Shown here one piece after another: positions 1 through 10,751 of a stretch of DNA of 64,000 nt; the stretch's first letter is position 1; the number at the start of each line of letters is the position of its first letter. The notes beneath the pieces are model-generated. The model saw only the letters and a program-made list of their open reading frames with translations. It was not told where the DNA came from and did not search any database. This DNA is from Straminergon stramineum (Eukaryota > Streptophyta > Bryopsida > Hypnales > Calliergonaceae), in the NCBI GenBank assembly GCA_963920665.1, contig OY987271.1, forward strand, positions 10,295,350 to 10,359,349. The letters run 5' to 3'. A program made the position numbers and the translations under genes.

Positions 1-973
1 GGTGAGCTCCTACTCATCCTAATCAAATATATTTTATATGGTTTATTCTACGTCCTACCATCCTACTTGTATAAGGAGCTTGTCTTCTTCCATTCATGAT
101 CACTAAGGTAAGTGACATTTGAAGTTCAATTCCCAAATATGTTTAATTGTCTTGAACATAGTGTAGAATTCTTTAAAATGAAATTATAACATGTTTCTAC
201 TTTGAAAATTTTAAGTAATTATTTTACATGGGTGTGCCTTTTGTAAATGGTATGTGCAGACATGGTAGTTCTACCCATGTGGTAGTGCTTATGTAGTTGA
301 TTTTGCCTATGTGGCAAATTTTTGAATAGTAATAACTTGACCAAATCAAGAAATAAAATCAACATAGATGTGTTGATTATTGTTTGAACCAACAGATATG
401 AATTGATTATCATGATGGTTTGGACATTGTTTTTTCTTGTAGTGGCTTACTCGAAGTGCTAAGCTTGTCCAACCATTGTCAATCTCTATGAGTTGTATTT
501 TGCTAAGCATTTGTTTCAATAAACTTCATTTTTTTGTTTCCTAGTGCTTGGTTCAAGCATCATTGATTTTGGAGATGATAAAAGTATTTGTTGGTTGATA
601 CAAATGTGTGGATTATGGTGGCAAAAATTGAGAATTGTGTGTTTTTCAATCAATACAATCATTGCCTTTGAAATGATACTATGGATTGTATAATTATCAA
701 CCCATACCACTTGTATATGTTGTTGTACATCAACTTCAAATGTATGAGCTTCTACAAAATATTATGGAAATAGAACCTAGTCCATCCAATGTTTAGGCCC
801 CCTTCAATAACTAATGTGTGGAATATTGTTGTCATCTAGCCTTCTAATAGAATAGTTGTTGTTTGCATTTGTAAAAATGAATATAGGAGATTCAATCATT
901 GATTGATGCCCCTCCTAAATTCTCATGACCATATGTTAAGGATACAATAACCCAATGCAACACAATTACAAAG
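1..973. other. AT-rich stretch without a recognisable gene
   Basis: I see no coding region here. Short open frames on the minus strand (around 219-413 and 516-710) show no conserved motif and no start context. The stretch ends directly at the tandem repeat that begins at 974. Confidence 0.5.
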
Positions 974-1462
974 GTGTGCAATATCTATCAATTAATAAAT
1001 CCTACAACTATCTAAGAAGACCAAATTTGGGAATGAGCAATACCAATCAACTAATCAACACCAAATCTATCCACAAGAAGACAAAATTGAGAGAGTACAA
1101 TACCTATCAACCAATAAATCCCACAACTACTCTAGAAGATCAAAATCATGAGTGTGCAGTACATATCAACCAACAAACTCCAAAACTATCCAAGAAGACT
1201 AAAATTGAGAGAGTATAATATCTACCAAGCAATAAAATCCACAACCATCGAAGAAAAACCAAAACCAAGAGTGTGCAAGATTTATCAACTTTCCCCAAAT
1301 TTCAAAACTATCCAAAAAGATTGACTAAAACCAAGAGTGTGCAATTATACCTATCTACTTTTTCAAAACCCCACTCCTATTCAAGAAAACCAAACCAAAA
1401 ATGTACAATACCTATCACTGTTCTCCAAAACCTTATTACTATTCAAGAAGACAAGAGTATGT
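974..1462. repeat. Diverged tandem repeat, about eight units of 58-66 bp
   Basis: Units start at about 974, 1035, 1093, 1150, 1211, 1269, 1335 and 1401, with a partial unit at 1454. Each opens with a variant of GAGTGTGCAATACCTATCAA and continues into CCAAAACTATCCAAGAAGACCAAA. Spacing varies from 57 to 66 bp and the copies have many substitutions, so the array is old. The frame 955-1218 that runs through it is explained by the repeat and is not treated as a gene. Confidence 0.8.
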
Positions 1463-1744
1463 AATACAAAGAATTCAAAGGTGTTTCTTTAACTCAAAGG
1501 GTGTAATAGAAAGCTTAATAAGAATGCTCTAAGACTTGTGTTTGCAAGATTTAGGTTTCTTCCATTTGACCTTCAATATATACTATCACTGCACCTTGAA
1601 GTTTCTTCAACGAAAACTAGGAGTCTCTTGGAGGTACTAAGAACTTGTAAAGAATCTTTACCAATGGCACCAATTACAACTTGGATAGCTAATAGAACCC
1701 ACCAAGCTTTACGTGTTGAAGGAGCATAGAGTGTAAGCAATTGG

Positions 1745-2085
1745 GTGGATAAAAATGCTACTACTTTAACCATAATTAATAATTGCCTTGAAAATCATAT
1801 TGTTCCAAATGTACAATCTTATTCCACAACACATCAAATATGGACAATATTGACAAGTGTATTTGAATCACAAGGTTTGATTACAAAAATGTATCTCAAG
1901 GATATGTTACACATTTTCATAATGAAAGAAATTGAGATTATTATAAAACATTTTCATAATTTAAAATCATGCCTCCAATGATTATTAGCAGTAGGATTAA
2001 CTATCCAAGATGATGAGGCAATTCTTACCTTAATGTAGACCTTGCCTCCAAGTTACACGACCTTTACTTGTTTCTACAAAAGACA
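1745..2085 (+). pseudogene. copia A gag remnant (UBN2-type)
   Basis: The frame 1745-1981 contains TALI-like and IWTILTSVFESQG segments, then a lysine/leucine stretch and HFHNLKS. These match the order seen in plant copia gag (UBN2) proteins. The reading continues in another register as LLAVGLTIQDDEAILTLM, then a stop, then LPPSYTTF, all typical of this family. Gag would form the cytoplasmic particle that packages element RNA. The frameshift near 1981 and the stop near 2036 make it non-functional. No zinc knuckle survives. Confidence 0.75.
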
Positions 2086-2814
2086 ACATACATGTCATCA
2101 CTCTTTGATCATTAATCATTGATTTGATACAAGAAGAAACTTTGATGAAAGACATAGTTTCTACATTGGAAAATACATCAGCCCTCTATGTAGGAATTTT
2201 TTTCTAATAATGGCAAAAAGTCTTATTTTAATAAAAAAATTTAAAAGTTCTCAAATCCAAAAGGTAAAAGTAGCTTTGAACCTTTAAAAAAATCAGAATA
2301 TATAGTTGCTGAAAAATGACCTAAACAAACTAAGATTGTTACAAAACCTCATAGACTGTATGTAATTGCTTTGACAACAGAGGAAGAATCTATCTCTATG
2401 TAATATATAAATTATGGAACCATACAACACATGTGTCATGAAGAAGATGCTTTTACTGATTATTAGCATTATTAGCAATATTAGCAATATAAAAATCACG
2501 GAGTTGGTTATCTAGGAGACAAGTTGACATCTTATAAAATTAAGGGACATAGCAATGCCACAATAAGACTTTTAAATGGTAAGGAGAGAATCATACCTAA
2601 TTTGAGCCACACATTCTTGGACTTACAAAGAATTTATTTTCACCTAAACAACTAGACAAAGCTAGGGGAGAAATTTAAAGAATGTCAAGGATTTCAATAC
2701 TATTCAATAAATTAGTTCAAGTAATTACAAAATGAAAAATCATGTAATGAATTGTATAAATTATGTGATACAATAACTCCTCATTAGAAAATAGTTGCTC
2801 TACAAGCCACTACA

Positions 2815-3490
2815 AATTTACATGAAGTTGAGCTATGTCATCTTAAACTAGGTCATATAAATCACCATAATCAGATAAAACAATTTCTTACATCAATATC
2901 AAAAAGGAATTGGACAATTTTTCTATACAAGAAACATTTTTTGTAAACCTTGCATTGAAGGAAATCAACACAAAGAAAAGTTTCCTGAAACAGGGTTATA
3001 GAGATCCATAGAAATACTAGAACTTGTACATTCCAATATATTTGATCCAAATTGATGCAAATTAGGACACATGCAAGTTTTAGATATTTCATTACATTCA
3101 TAGATGACTTATCTAGATATTGTTATGTTTACTTTATGTGACAAAAATCTGAAGCCCTTGACAAGTTTATACATTATAAATTTTTTGTAGAAGAACAAAG
3201 AAATCATAAAATTAAAATATGAAAGTTTGATTGTAGAGGGGAGTACATTTCTAAGGACTTTGATATCTTTTGTTCCAAAAAAAGGATTAAAAAGGAATTT
3301 ACAACAAGTTATATGCCACAACAAAATGGTGTATTTAATAGGAAAAATAGAACTATAGTAAGGGTAGTTTTAGCAATGTTGTCACATGCTAAACTATTGT
3401 TAGAAAGTATTTTGGAGTAAAGCAATTATGACTACAAATTACCTTCAAAATAGAAACACAACAAAAGCTATTCCCAAAACAAAACACCTT
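2815..3490 (+). pseudogene. copia A GAG-pre-integrase and integrase core remnant
   Basis: Translation across frames gives LHEVELCHLKLGHIN (pre-integrase HxxxGH region), FITFIDDLSRYCYVYFM (integrase core with the first Asp region), then FVEEQRNHKIKI, RGEYISKDFD, and YMPQQNGVFNRKNRTIV, the PQQNG motif characteristic of copia integrases. At least four stops or frameshifts interrupt it. The integrase would have inserted the cDNA copy in the nucleus. Confidence 0.85.
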
Positions 3491-3713
3491 TTGAATTATG
3501 ATTGGGATGACAACCAACTTATTTTATCTCAAATTTTTGAGGAATAAGGCATAAGTTTTAGTTTAAAAGGATACACAACAAAAATTGGATTCACATTCTA
3601 TTGCAACAATATTTCTTAGCTATAGTGAAGAATGCAAAGCTTTTTGCCTTATGAATAATTCAATTCAAACGATTTTGATATCTTGAGATGTTTTATTTAA
3701 TGAAAATACTCAC

Positions 3714-3968
3714 ATGGAACAAAATATTGATATACAAGAAGACAAACAAGAATTCATAGATTTTAATCTATTTCAAAATCCTACTATTCCTAGTAATATA
3801 CAATTACTCCTACCTCTACATGAACAACTAAATGTACAACCTAATGAAGAGAATGTGCAAACAAATCAACAAGAACCACCAAGCCAAAGTAGTGTAAGAA
3901 ATATTAAAAGTCAATATAATTCACCTTTTTATGATGATATACATGAATTATTTTCACAACTTTCATGA
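3714..3968 (+). pseudogene. copia A pol linker between integrase and reverse transcriptase
   Basis: This 84-residue open stretch is rich in Asn, Gln, Glu and Pro (for example QTNQQEPPSQSS). That is typical of the disordered linker between integrase and reverse transcriptase in copia polyproteins. It stops just before the insertion point of element B at 4010. It has no function of its own. Confidence 0.6.
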
Positions 3969-4009
3969 GAAAATAATAGACAAGATTTACCTCATGATGA
4001 GCCAAAGGT

Positions 4010-4200
4010 TGTGCAAACTAGTAACCTTGTAATGAAGATGAAGAAAGTTGTGGATTAATAATAATAATGATCATTATTATTACATTCAAAAGATAGTTAA
4101 ATACAATCACTAAATAGGAGTGATTGAACACGTGTGTTTATTATGCTAATGTAGGGGGTGCGCCTATCTATTACACTACAACTATGTAATTGTACTAACA
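4010..4200 (-). repeat. 3' LTR of copia element B
   Basis: Read on the minus strand the LTR starts TGTTAGTACAATTACATAG and ends GTTTGCACA, giving the canonical TG...CA ends. It is 191 bp and matches 8904-9086 along its full length with substitutions and small indels. Confidence 0.93.
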
Positions 4201-4216
4201 CATCCCCTTCAATTTT
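4201..4216 (-). promoter_or_regulatory. Polypurine tract of copia element B
   Basis: On the minus strand the bases just before the 3' LTR read GAAGGGGATG, a purine-rich plus-strand primer site in the expected position. Confidence 0.75.
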
Positions 4217-4910
4217 ATAATTGAAAATGACATGTCAATTGCATTAAATTGCTAGAATGTTAAAAGCAAGCAACTTTGATGAATTGAGGTATCCAAGAAC
4301 TCCCCCTTCCATCAAGTTGTTGAAGATACTATTAAAGCTGAAGGAGAGAAGCCAAAAAAGCAAGCTTTATGTTTAACTTTCGTCAGAGACTTTGTAAGAA
4401 CATTTGCCGACATTTGAGAGGTGGGGGGGTATAGTTCAATGTGGAGTCACTTGATGGCAACTTGATCACGTAAAAAGTGGTAGCAAATGTTGATGTATTT
4501 GAATTGCTTATGGAATTTTGGGTTCTATGTAAGAATAATATAGGATTGATTGTCACATTATATTTTATTAAGGAGTTGGAGAGAAAATTGTAGTTCCGAA
4601 TGATAGTCTAAAGCCAAAGAAATTCCTTGGTGGTTGTTGATGTAGCAATATACTTGGCTTTGATAGAGGAAAGGATATCAACAAGTTCTTTTTTATTTTG
4701 CCAAGAGAGCACATTAGAGGAGTCGAGTAGGAAAATATATATCTAGAGATAAAGTGTCCAATATCAATATGACCAACCTAGTCTACATCACTCCAATAAA
4801 TTAAATAATGGTGATTGGAGGATGAATGAAAATTTCCACCATAAAGTATAAGGTCAGGGTTCATAATTGCTTTTAAATATCAAAAGACTTAAACGTTTAA
4901 CACTGAGCTA
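4210..4910 (-). pseudogene. copia B RNase H remnant
   Basis: Minus-strand translation gives a YWSDVD-like segment near 4770, then KYINICYHFLRDQV and SANVLTKSLTKVKHKAC. This is the end of copia RNase H, where family members read HVDIRYHFIRD and ADILTKxL. Stops lie between the segments. Confidence 0.8.
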
Positions 4911-5129
4911 ACAAGGAGGGGCTGGGTGAGCCATGAATTGTGCCAAGTGTTTGACTAGAAAGTTGAGATCCCTCATATAGGTTATCAAGTATTATAAGCT
5001 AACAATTGCTTGTTTATAATGTACAACACTCATAGTGGTAACTTTGTCTAGAGGAAAATGGGCACTTTTGATCTTGTGAATAACAAATCCCAACTTCAAG
5101 TGAAATACTCACAGGATGGCTCTTGAGCA

Positions 5130-5880
5130 TGTTGAATTTGGTCAATAGATCATAGATGTATTTATCTTGAGATAAGGTAAGTATTTTAGTAGCACAATCA
5201 TGTCAGATTTGAATTTCCAAAATATATTCAATCTCATTATTATTAGTCATTGAGAATTGTTTGAAAAACAATGCTTTAGTAGTTGATAAATAGTTGAGAT
5301 TGTTGGAAATGGGAACAAGACTATCAATATGAATTTCAAGGTAAATTAGGAAAGAAAAGGATTGCATAATGTAGATATTTGTATCAAAATTGCATCAATG
5401 AAATCTTTGTGTTAAAAAAAATTGTCCAATAATTTGTACTAGACTTGTAGGACTTGCTTAAGTCCGTAAAGTGACTTAAACAATCGATAGACTTCACTCT
5501 CTGCACCTTGTTGGATATATCATTTAGGTTGTATAATAAAAATTACTTCTTGTAAAATGCCATGGAGAAAAGTAGTGGTGACATTCATTTGGTGAATATG
5601 GTAATCATATAAAGTGGCAATGGCCAACAACTTTTGTAAGTAGATCATCTTCATACTAGGTGAGAACATTTTAGAGTAGTCTATGCATTCTTATTGAGTA
5701 AAGTATCAAGCTACAAGCTAGGCTTTATAGCAAGATAGAGTACCATTAGAGTTGAATTTTCTAGGAAAAAAATCCATTAAGTATTGATGATGGAACAATT
5801 AGATGGAAAATCAACTAGTTGCCAAGTAATATTTTAAACCAAAGATTTATATTCTTTGTCCATGGTAAGCTTCCAATGAG
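5130..5880 (-). pseudogene. copia B reverse transcriptase remnant
   Basis: Minus-strand translation contains HQMNVTTTFLHGILQEV (family: QMDVKTAFLNGxLxEEVY) and LFKSLYGLKQ near 5450-5490. LYGLKQ is diagnostic of copia reverse transcriptase. Several stops and frameshifts follow. The enzyme would have copied element RNA into DNA. Confidence 0.88.
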
Positions 5881-6329
5881 AAGAGTTGGTGCCATTGAGA
5901 GTTTCTTGCACTAAAATTGGTTTAGCAAGTTCCGCTATAAAAGCACAAGCAGATAAGGAGATTGGTGCCCATTATGAAACTTTGTGGAAGTCCATGTGCC
6001 TTTGTTGCACCTTTGAGATGTCTTGGGAGGTGATAAAAGAAGTTGTTGATTCAGCTTATCTTAAGTGAAAACACAAATTAGGAGAGAAAGAAGAGGTCTT
6101 TGGTGACTCAAGTAGGGTGACAAATGGACTTGGTTGTTTTAGTGGTTCAGATGTTGATTGAGAGTAGGGATTAGCTAGGAAAGTCGGAAAGCTTGGGTAG
6201 AATCAAAGACATCATGGTAGCCATCCAAATCCTAATTCATTGGGCGATCCAATGATATACTAGGGGAGAGATTAGCTTTGCCAAGTAATAAGTGCTCTTC
6301 TGAAACACAACATCACCATTAAAAAATAT

Positions 6330-7065
6330 AAGTTCAATGTTAGGGTTATGCAATAGGTAACCTTTGATTCCATTGAATGTTGTGTATCTAATAAAAATAC
6401 ATTTCATTGTTTTGGAGTCTAATTTCTTGTGCTTTTTTTACAAGAGAGTAGGTAGAGTAGTAAAAAATGCAAAGATCAATAAGATTGGGTTTAAAACCAG
6501 TCCAAAGTTCATAGGGTATTATATTAGTCAAAGTCGTGGTGTAAGAACAATTTTGTACATAGCATGTAGTAGGCTAGTAGCCACAACTTCTGCCCAAAAA
6601 TTGTTGTTGGGATGAGCAACTTGAAGCATACTTCGTACAACTTCAACCAAAGTATGGTTATTACATTGGAAGATGTTGTTTTGAACAAGATGATAGGGAT
6701 TTGTAAGTTGGTGTTGAATTCCATGGTCCAAATAAAGTTTATTAAAGGTATTTGATGTAAATTCACCTCTATTATCATAGCAAAGGATGAGGATTTTGTG
6801 GTCACTATGTCAATTTTCCACTAATATTTGATAAGCTTGAAAGTGAGACAAAGTAGGTGATTTCTTTTGTAGGAAGTATGCACGTGTTAATGGAGAGAAA
6901 TTCTCAATAAATAATAGAAAGTAGAGAGCACCACCAAGAGATGGTGTACTCATAGGTCCACATAAATTTGTGTGTATCAAAGCTAAAGGAGCAATAGTGT
7001 AGGTAGAGAAGCAATTGGATATGGACTTTGGGATTATTTTACAAATACACAACCCTCACAAAGAG
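6330..7065 (-). pseudogene. copia B GAG-pre-integrase and integrase remnant
   Basis: On the minus strand, LCEGCVF (zinc-binding CxxC) is followed by LALIHTNLCGPMSTPSLGG and YFLLFIENFSP (core Asp region). After a frameshift come GIQHQLTNPYH, HTLVEVVRSMLQVAH and NFWAEVVATS. Two overlapping open frames at 6524-6805 and 6528-6731 are the same integrase read across a frameshift. A downstream segment (CIFIRYTTFNGIKGYLL) matches the end of the integrase region. Confidence 0.88.
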
Positions 7066-7099
7066 GTAAGTTAGATTTTAATGGAGGAAGGCCATTGAC

Positions 7100-7575
7100 C
7101 ATATTATTATTTTGCATGAGTTTAAGAGAAAATTAGCTTCCTTCTTTAGGAATGCAAAATTTCATTGACTTGTTTGAAGTTGGGGATTTGGAATTTAAAA
7201 TGCACTAGGCTTGGGTGAACATGATAATTGCATTTCATGTATTTGGACTATTGAAAATAGATTTTAGTGAGTTTAGGGACATATAGTACATCTAGAATAA
7301 ATAAAGTTGGCCCAATGGGTACTTGTAAGAAAATAGAGTCAAATCCAAGAGCATTGTAGGAGTTGTTATCTCCTAGAAGAATAACTTTGGGAGTATCAAG
7401 GACCTTGTAGTCTTAGAATAATTCCTTGATTGTTGACATATGTTGATTGGCACCCAAGTGGAGGTATCATGACAATGAAGCAACTAGGATATTAGATCTA
7501 ATAGAAAAGAGATTAACAGTATATTAGTAGAAGGTTGTCCATTCTTTGCTTGGGCATGCTATTTGTTATGACAAT
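7100..7575 (-). pseudogene. copia B aspartic protease remnant
   Basis: The minus strand reads roughly DTSTWVPIN, LLDLTLFSYKYPLGQLYLF and MYYMSLNSLKSIF, corresponding to the region after the DSGAS active site and the V(L)YVPxLxxNLxS segment of copia protease. The active-site triplet itself is degraded. Position between gag and integrase supports the call. Confidence 0.6.
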
Positions 7576-8373
7576 TACAATAGTTTTTTTATGCCTTGGA
7601 ATTCTACAACATTGGCAATTGATTTGTGAACTATTACTAAATCAAATTGATAATTTTTTTGTGTAGTTCGATAGTACTTTGGAAGATTGGGTTTGTAAAA
7701 CCAACCAGAATTTGAGAATTCATTTGATGGTGGTTTCACAAATTTTCCTTTTATGGAAAAAGCACTTGATTTTGTTGTATCAAGTTTGGATTGATTGATG
7801 GAATTTTGTTGTAGTATGTTGGATAATAAATTTGTAAAGGTCAAATTATTGATGCCACCTTGTGTTGTGATAAACGCCCTCTTGGAGTCAGGTAAAGATT
7901 GAAGAAGAAGATTTATTTGTTGGAAATTAGTGAAGGTATAGCTAGAGGTGGTTGCTTCTTGAAGTGTTGTCTACCATAATTCTAGAAAAGTAATGACTTC
8001 ATTTCATTCTAACACGGTCATGTGACATAGTTGTTTGTACAAATGTACATGAGAATCTTTATTAAATTTCTCATGCAATTATTTAATATAATCCACACGT
8101 CCTTGGAACTTGCAAGAGGTTGAAGAGAAATTATTTGTTTTCCCCACAATGGAATAGAATACCAAGTTGAGATTTAGCATCTTTTAGCACCCAAACCTTA
8201 AGGCCATTATGATCACTAGATTCAATTTTTACTTCACTACCATCTACTATACTCTATAACTTGAAGTATATGATTAGCATTTCAATTTTAATACTTTAGA
8301 CAACTTAGTTGCTAGCATTGAAAGGTGGAATATTAGAGACTGTAGGAGTTGAGTTTAAGGAAGATGAGGCCAT
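7575..8373 (-). pseudogene. copia B gag remnant
   Basis: Gag starts at an ATG at 8373 (MASSSLNSTPTVSN) and is soon stopped. The open part 7575-7844 reads NLLSNILQQNS, then a degenerate zinc knuckle, GWFYKPNLPKYYR, where the usual CxxCGxxxHxxxxC cysteines have become Gly and Tyr. Length and place fit a copia gag. The broken knuckle and stops mean no function. Confidence 0.75.
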
Positions 8374-8891
8374 GATTGGATTGAAGAAGATCCAAGCCTT
8401 TTTTACAAGTTAGCTCCAATCAAGCTAGGGTTTAAAGAAAAACTTTGAAGCAACTTACAAGCTTATTCAAGGGCTTGCTTGTGTAGAGATTTTTTTTTGC
8501 AAAAATTTCAATATTGAATTCAAAGATGGTTAAGCCATAACATTTCTAGAGTTCCTACTAAATGGATGGAGATTCATTAAAAATTTCTTTGTTAACAAAG
8601 AAATGAGAGTTGAATTCATCAAACTACACTAATGTGTTAATGAAACTTACAGGTCCATGTGGAATACTATATGTAGTGTTTGCAAATTACGATTGTTGCT
8701 CATCTTCTACAAGTTCTAGAAGTATTGGTTCCACTCATTCAATAGGAAGTTGAAAAATTCATTAATTATACATATATAAATGATTTCCTCCTTCAATTCT
8801 ATCATCTTTTGAGATTAATAAATCATAGGCACCTTCACTTGAGCATTATGTTTAGGGGATTTTAAGAAAGCACATGGCTAGTCTAACAAAT

Positions 8892-8903
8892 ACTTTGATA
8901 CCA
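8892..8903 (-). promoter_or_regulatory. Primer binding site of copia element B (initiator tRNA-Met)
   Basis: On the minus strand the bases just inside the 5' LTR read TGGTATCAAAGT. Plant copia elements use TGGTATCAGAGC, complementary to the 3' end of initiator tRNA-Met. One or two substitutions separate them. Confidence 0.85.
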
Positions 8904-9086
8904 TGTGCAAACTAGTAACCTTGTAATGAAGATTAAGAAAGTTGTGTATTAATAATAATGATACATATACATGAAGAAGATAGTTAAATACAATTACTAA
9001 ATAGGCATGACTATACATGTGTGATTGTTACACTAATCTAAGGGTGAGCCTATCTATTACACTGTAATTATGTAATTGTACTAACA
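8904..9086 (-). repeat. 5' LTR of copia element B
   Basis: This 183-bp LTR pairs with 4010-4200 and shares the TG...CA ends. It is 8 bp shorter because of small deletions. Confidence 0.93.
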
Positions 9087-9249
9087 GAAGTCACTTCCAA
9101 TATCAACATCAAAAGTTCTCTTCCAAACTCTTCTTGACCATCAAGAAAAACTCAACCACCTCAATGTTTGATTGAGTCAATCCAAGGAAGTCCTCCACCT
9201 AAAAGATCTTGTCCTTACTATATATTAGTAAAAACATCAAGCTAATGTA

Positions 9250-10165
9250 GTATCTATTTCATTACAAGCTCCAAATACACTACAAGAAGCTTTAGAAAGA
9301 AAAGATGCTACAGAATGGTAAGCTAATGTCAATGCAAAAATTCAATTCATTATTAAAGAATAAAACCTAGAAATTAACCCCATTTCCTCCCAAAAGAACA
9401 CCATTTAGCTGAAAATGGGTTTTAAAAATCAAAACCCATGCTAATGGTAGCATAGATAAATATGAAGCTAGACTAGTGGCTGGGGATTTCAATCAAATAA
9501 AAGGGGTAGAATATACATAAAAATTTTCTCCAACTATCACACTTAGTTTTGATAAATTATTATTAGCATTAATTACACAATATAACTTAGAAATCCATCA
9601 ATTAGATGTGAAAACAACCTTTCTATATATCAACTTAAATGAGGAAATTTACACGAGTCCACCAAAAGGGTTAGAAGCTTATTTTGAAATTAATTTCATC
9701 ATAATTTCAATGAGACCCTAAATTAGTTTGCTTACTTCTTAAATATCATATGGTCTTAAAGAATCTTCTTTACAATGATACCAATGCATTGACCAAATCT
9801 TACTTCTACATAGATTTATTAGACTAATATTTGATGCAAACATCTATATACAAAAAGATAACACTAATATATATATATATATAATTTATTTATTTATTTA
9901 TTTATATTTTTTAATATTAACCAATTATGTAGATGATTATATTTTGGTAAGTAACAAAACTTCTCTCATTCAACACCTTAGATATACTCTCCAAAAAGAA
10001 TTTGATCTATCAAATGATGGTGAAATCCATTACATACTAGGAAATACCATATTAGAAATTGACAAGAAGGTGGCTAAAAATACATCAACAAATTTGTTTC
10101 ATTTCCAAACTTTTAGAACATTTTTTTCTTTTATCTCGTGGTGTTATTTCCTAGGACAATAAAAA
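9250..10165 (+). pseudogene. copia A reverse transcriptase remnant (after the nested insertion)
   Basis: Across frames the plus strand gives EALERKDATEW, KMGFKNQNPC/ANGSIDKYEARLVAGDFNQIKG, FSPTITLSFDKLLLALITQYNLEIHQLDVKTTFLYINLNEEIYTSPPKGLEA, then YGLKESS and, at about 9930-9960, NYVDDYILVSN with the catalytic YVDD box. ATG at 9944 is internal to the domain, not a start. Stops, a (TA)n run at 9872-9884 and an ATTT run at 9883-9910 interrupt the frame. Confidence 0.88.
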
Positions 10166-10525
10166 GCAACAATCAATTGTGTTCTCATCAACAAAATTAG
10201 AACTTCTGGCTTTACAAAAGTTTTTTGGTTATGACATTTATTGATTGAAGTAGGTTTTCTACAATCAAATCCTACCATAATTTATTCCTATAGACAAATT
10301 ACTTATGTTCTAAACAAAAATCCTGAATATCATTCCCAAAGCAAATATGTGAATACCCAATATCATTTCGCAAGAGAAAAGATTCTTGCCAGAGAAATTC
10401 AATTCTACCATATTCGTTATTCTGACATAATAGCTAATATCTTGACTAAATCTTTCCTTCTAGCAAAAGACAATCAGTGCATGACCAAGTTGGATAAGTG
10501 TATGATACCCCAACCTCATGAATAA
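10166..10525 (+). pseudogene. copia A RNase H remnant
   Basis: The plus strand reads KKQQSIVFSSTKLELLAL (family KKQxTVALSSTEAEYxAL), then LLIEVGFLQSNPTIIYSYRQ, NPEYHSQSKYVNTQYHFARE, and SDIIANILTKSFLLAKDNQC, the end of copia pol. The stop near 10523 is followed by a possible polypurine tract at about 10738. Confidence 0.85.
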
Positions 10526-10751
10526 GACATCCTAAAATTCATACTTCAATACCTTACACACCACTTTTTGAAAATCAAACATAGTAACACATCCCTCTCA
10601 CTTATGTGGAAGTCCATCTTCCAATTGTATTTATTGTTGTCCTTCAAGCACCATTTGAAAAATTCCTTGCACTATTCTTAGATTCTTTTTTGCTTCATCC
10701 ATTCAAAATCTCCTCAACTTGATTAGTTGATTTCTCTTGGAGTGGGAGAAA

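Larger units (their letters stand above)
4010..9086 (-). mobile_element. Nearly complete Ty1/copia element B (minus strand), nested in element A
   Basis: Two direct LTRs (4010-4200 and 8904-9086), a primer binding site next to the 8904 LTR and a polypurine tract next to the 4200 LTR define a 5,077-bp element read on the minus strand. Gag, protease, integrase, reverse transcriptase and RNase H follow in copia order. Flanking pentamers are AAGGT (4005-4009) and GAAGT (9087-9091), compatible with an aged 5-bp target duplication. The LTRs differ at many positions, and stops and frameshifts are common, so the insertion is old and inactive. The plus-strand copia pol resumes after 9086. Confidence 0.93.
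1630..10751 (+). mobile_element. Decayed Ty1/copia retrotransposon A, split by a nested copia element
   Basis: Remnants of gag, GAG-pre-integrase, integrase, reverse transcriptase and RNase H appear in the copia order on the plus strand, interrupted by element B (4010-9086). Stops and frameshifts are frequent, so it cannot be autonomous. No 5' LTR or primer binding site was found upstream of gag, so the 5' end is probably lost. At about 10738-10751 a purine run (TGGAGTGGGAGAAA) precedes TATTAGAC, which could be the polypurine tract and the mutated start of a 3' LTR. Outer boundaries are approximate. Confidence 0.8.

Noticed and set aside
974..1462. CRISPR-like regular spacing
   Set aside because: Units are similar over their whole length, diverged, and variable in spacing; there are no conserved short repeats with unique spacers and the context is eukaryotic.
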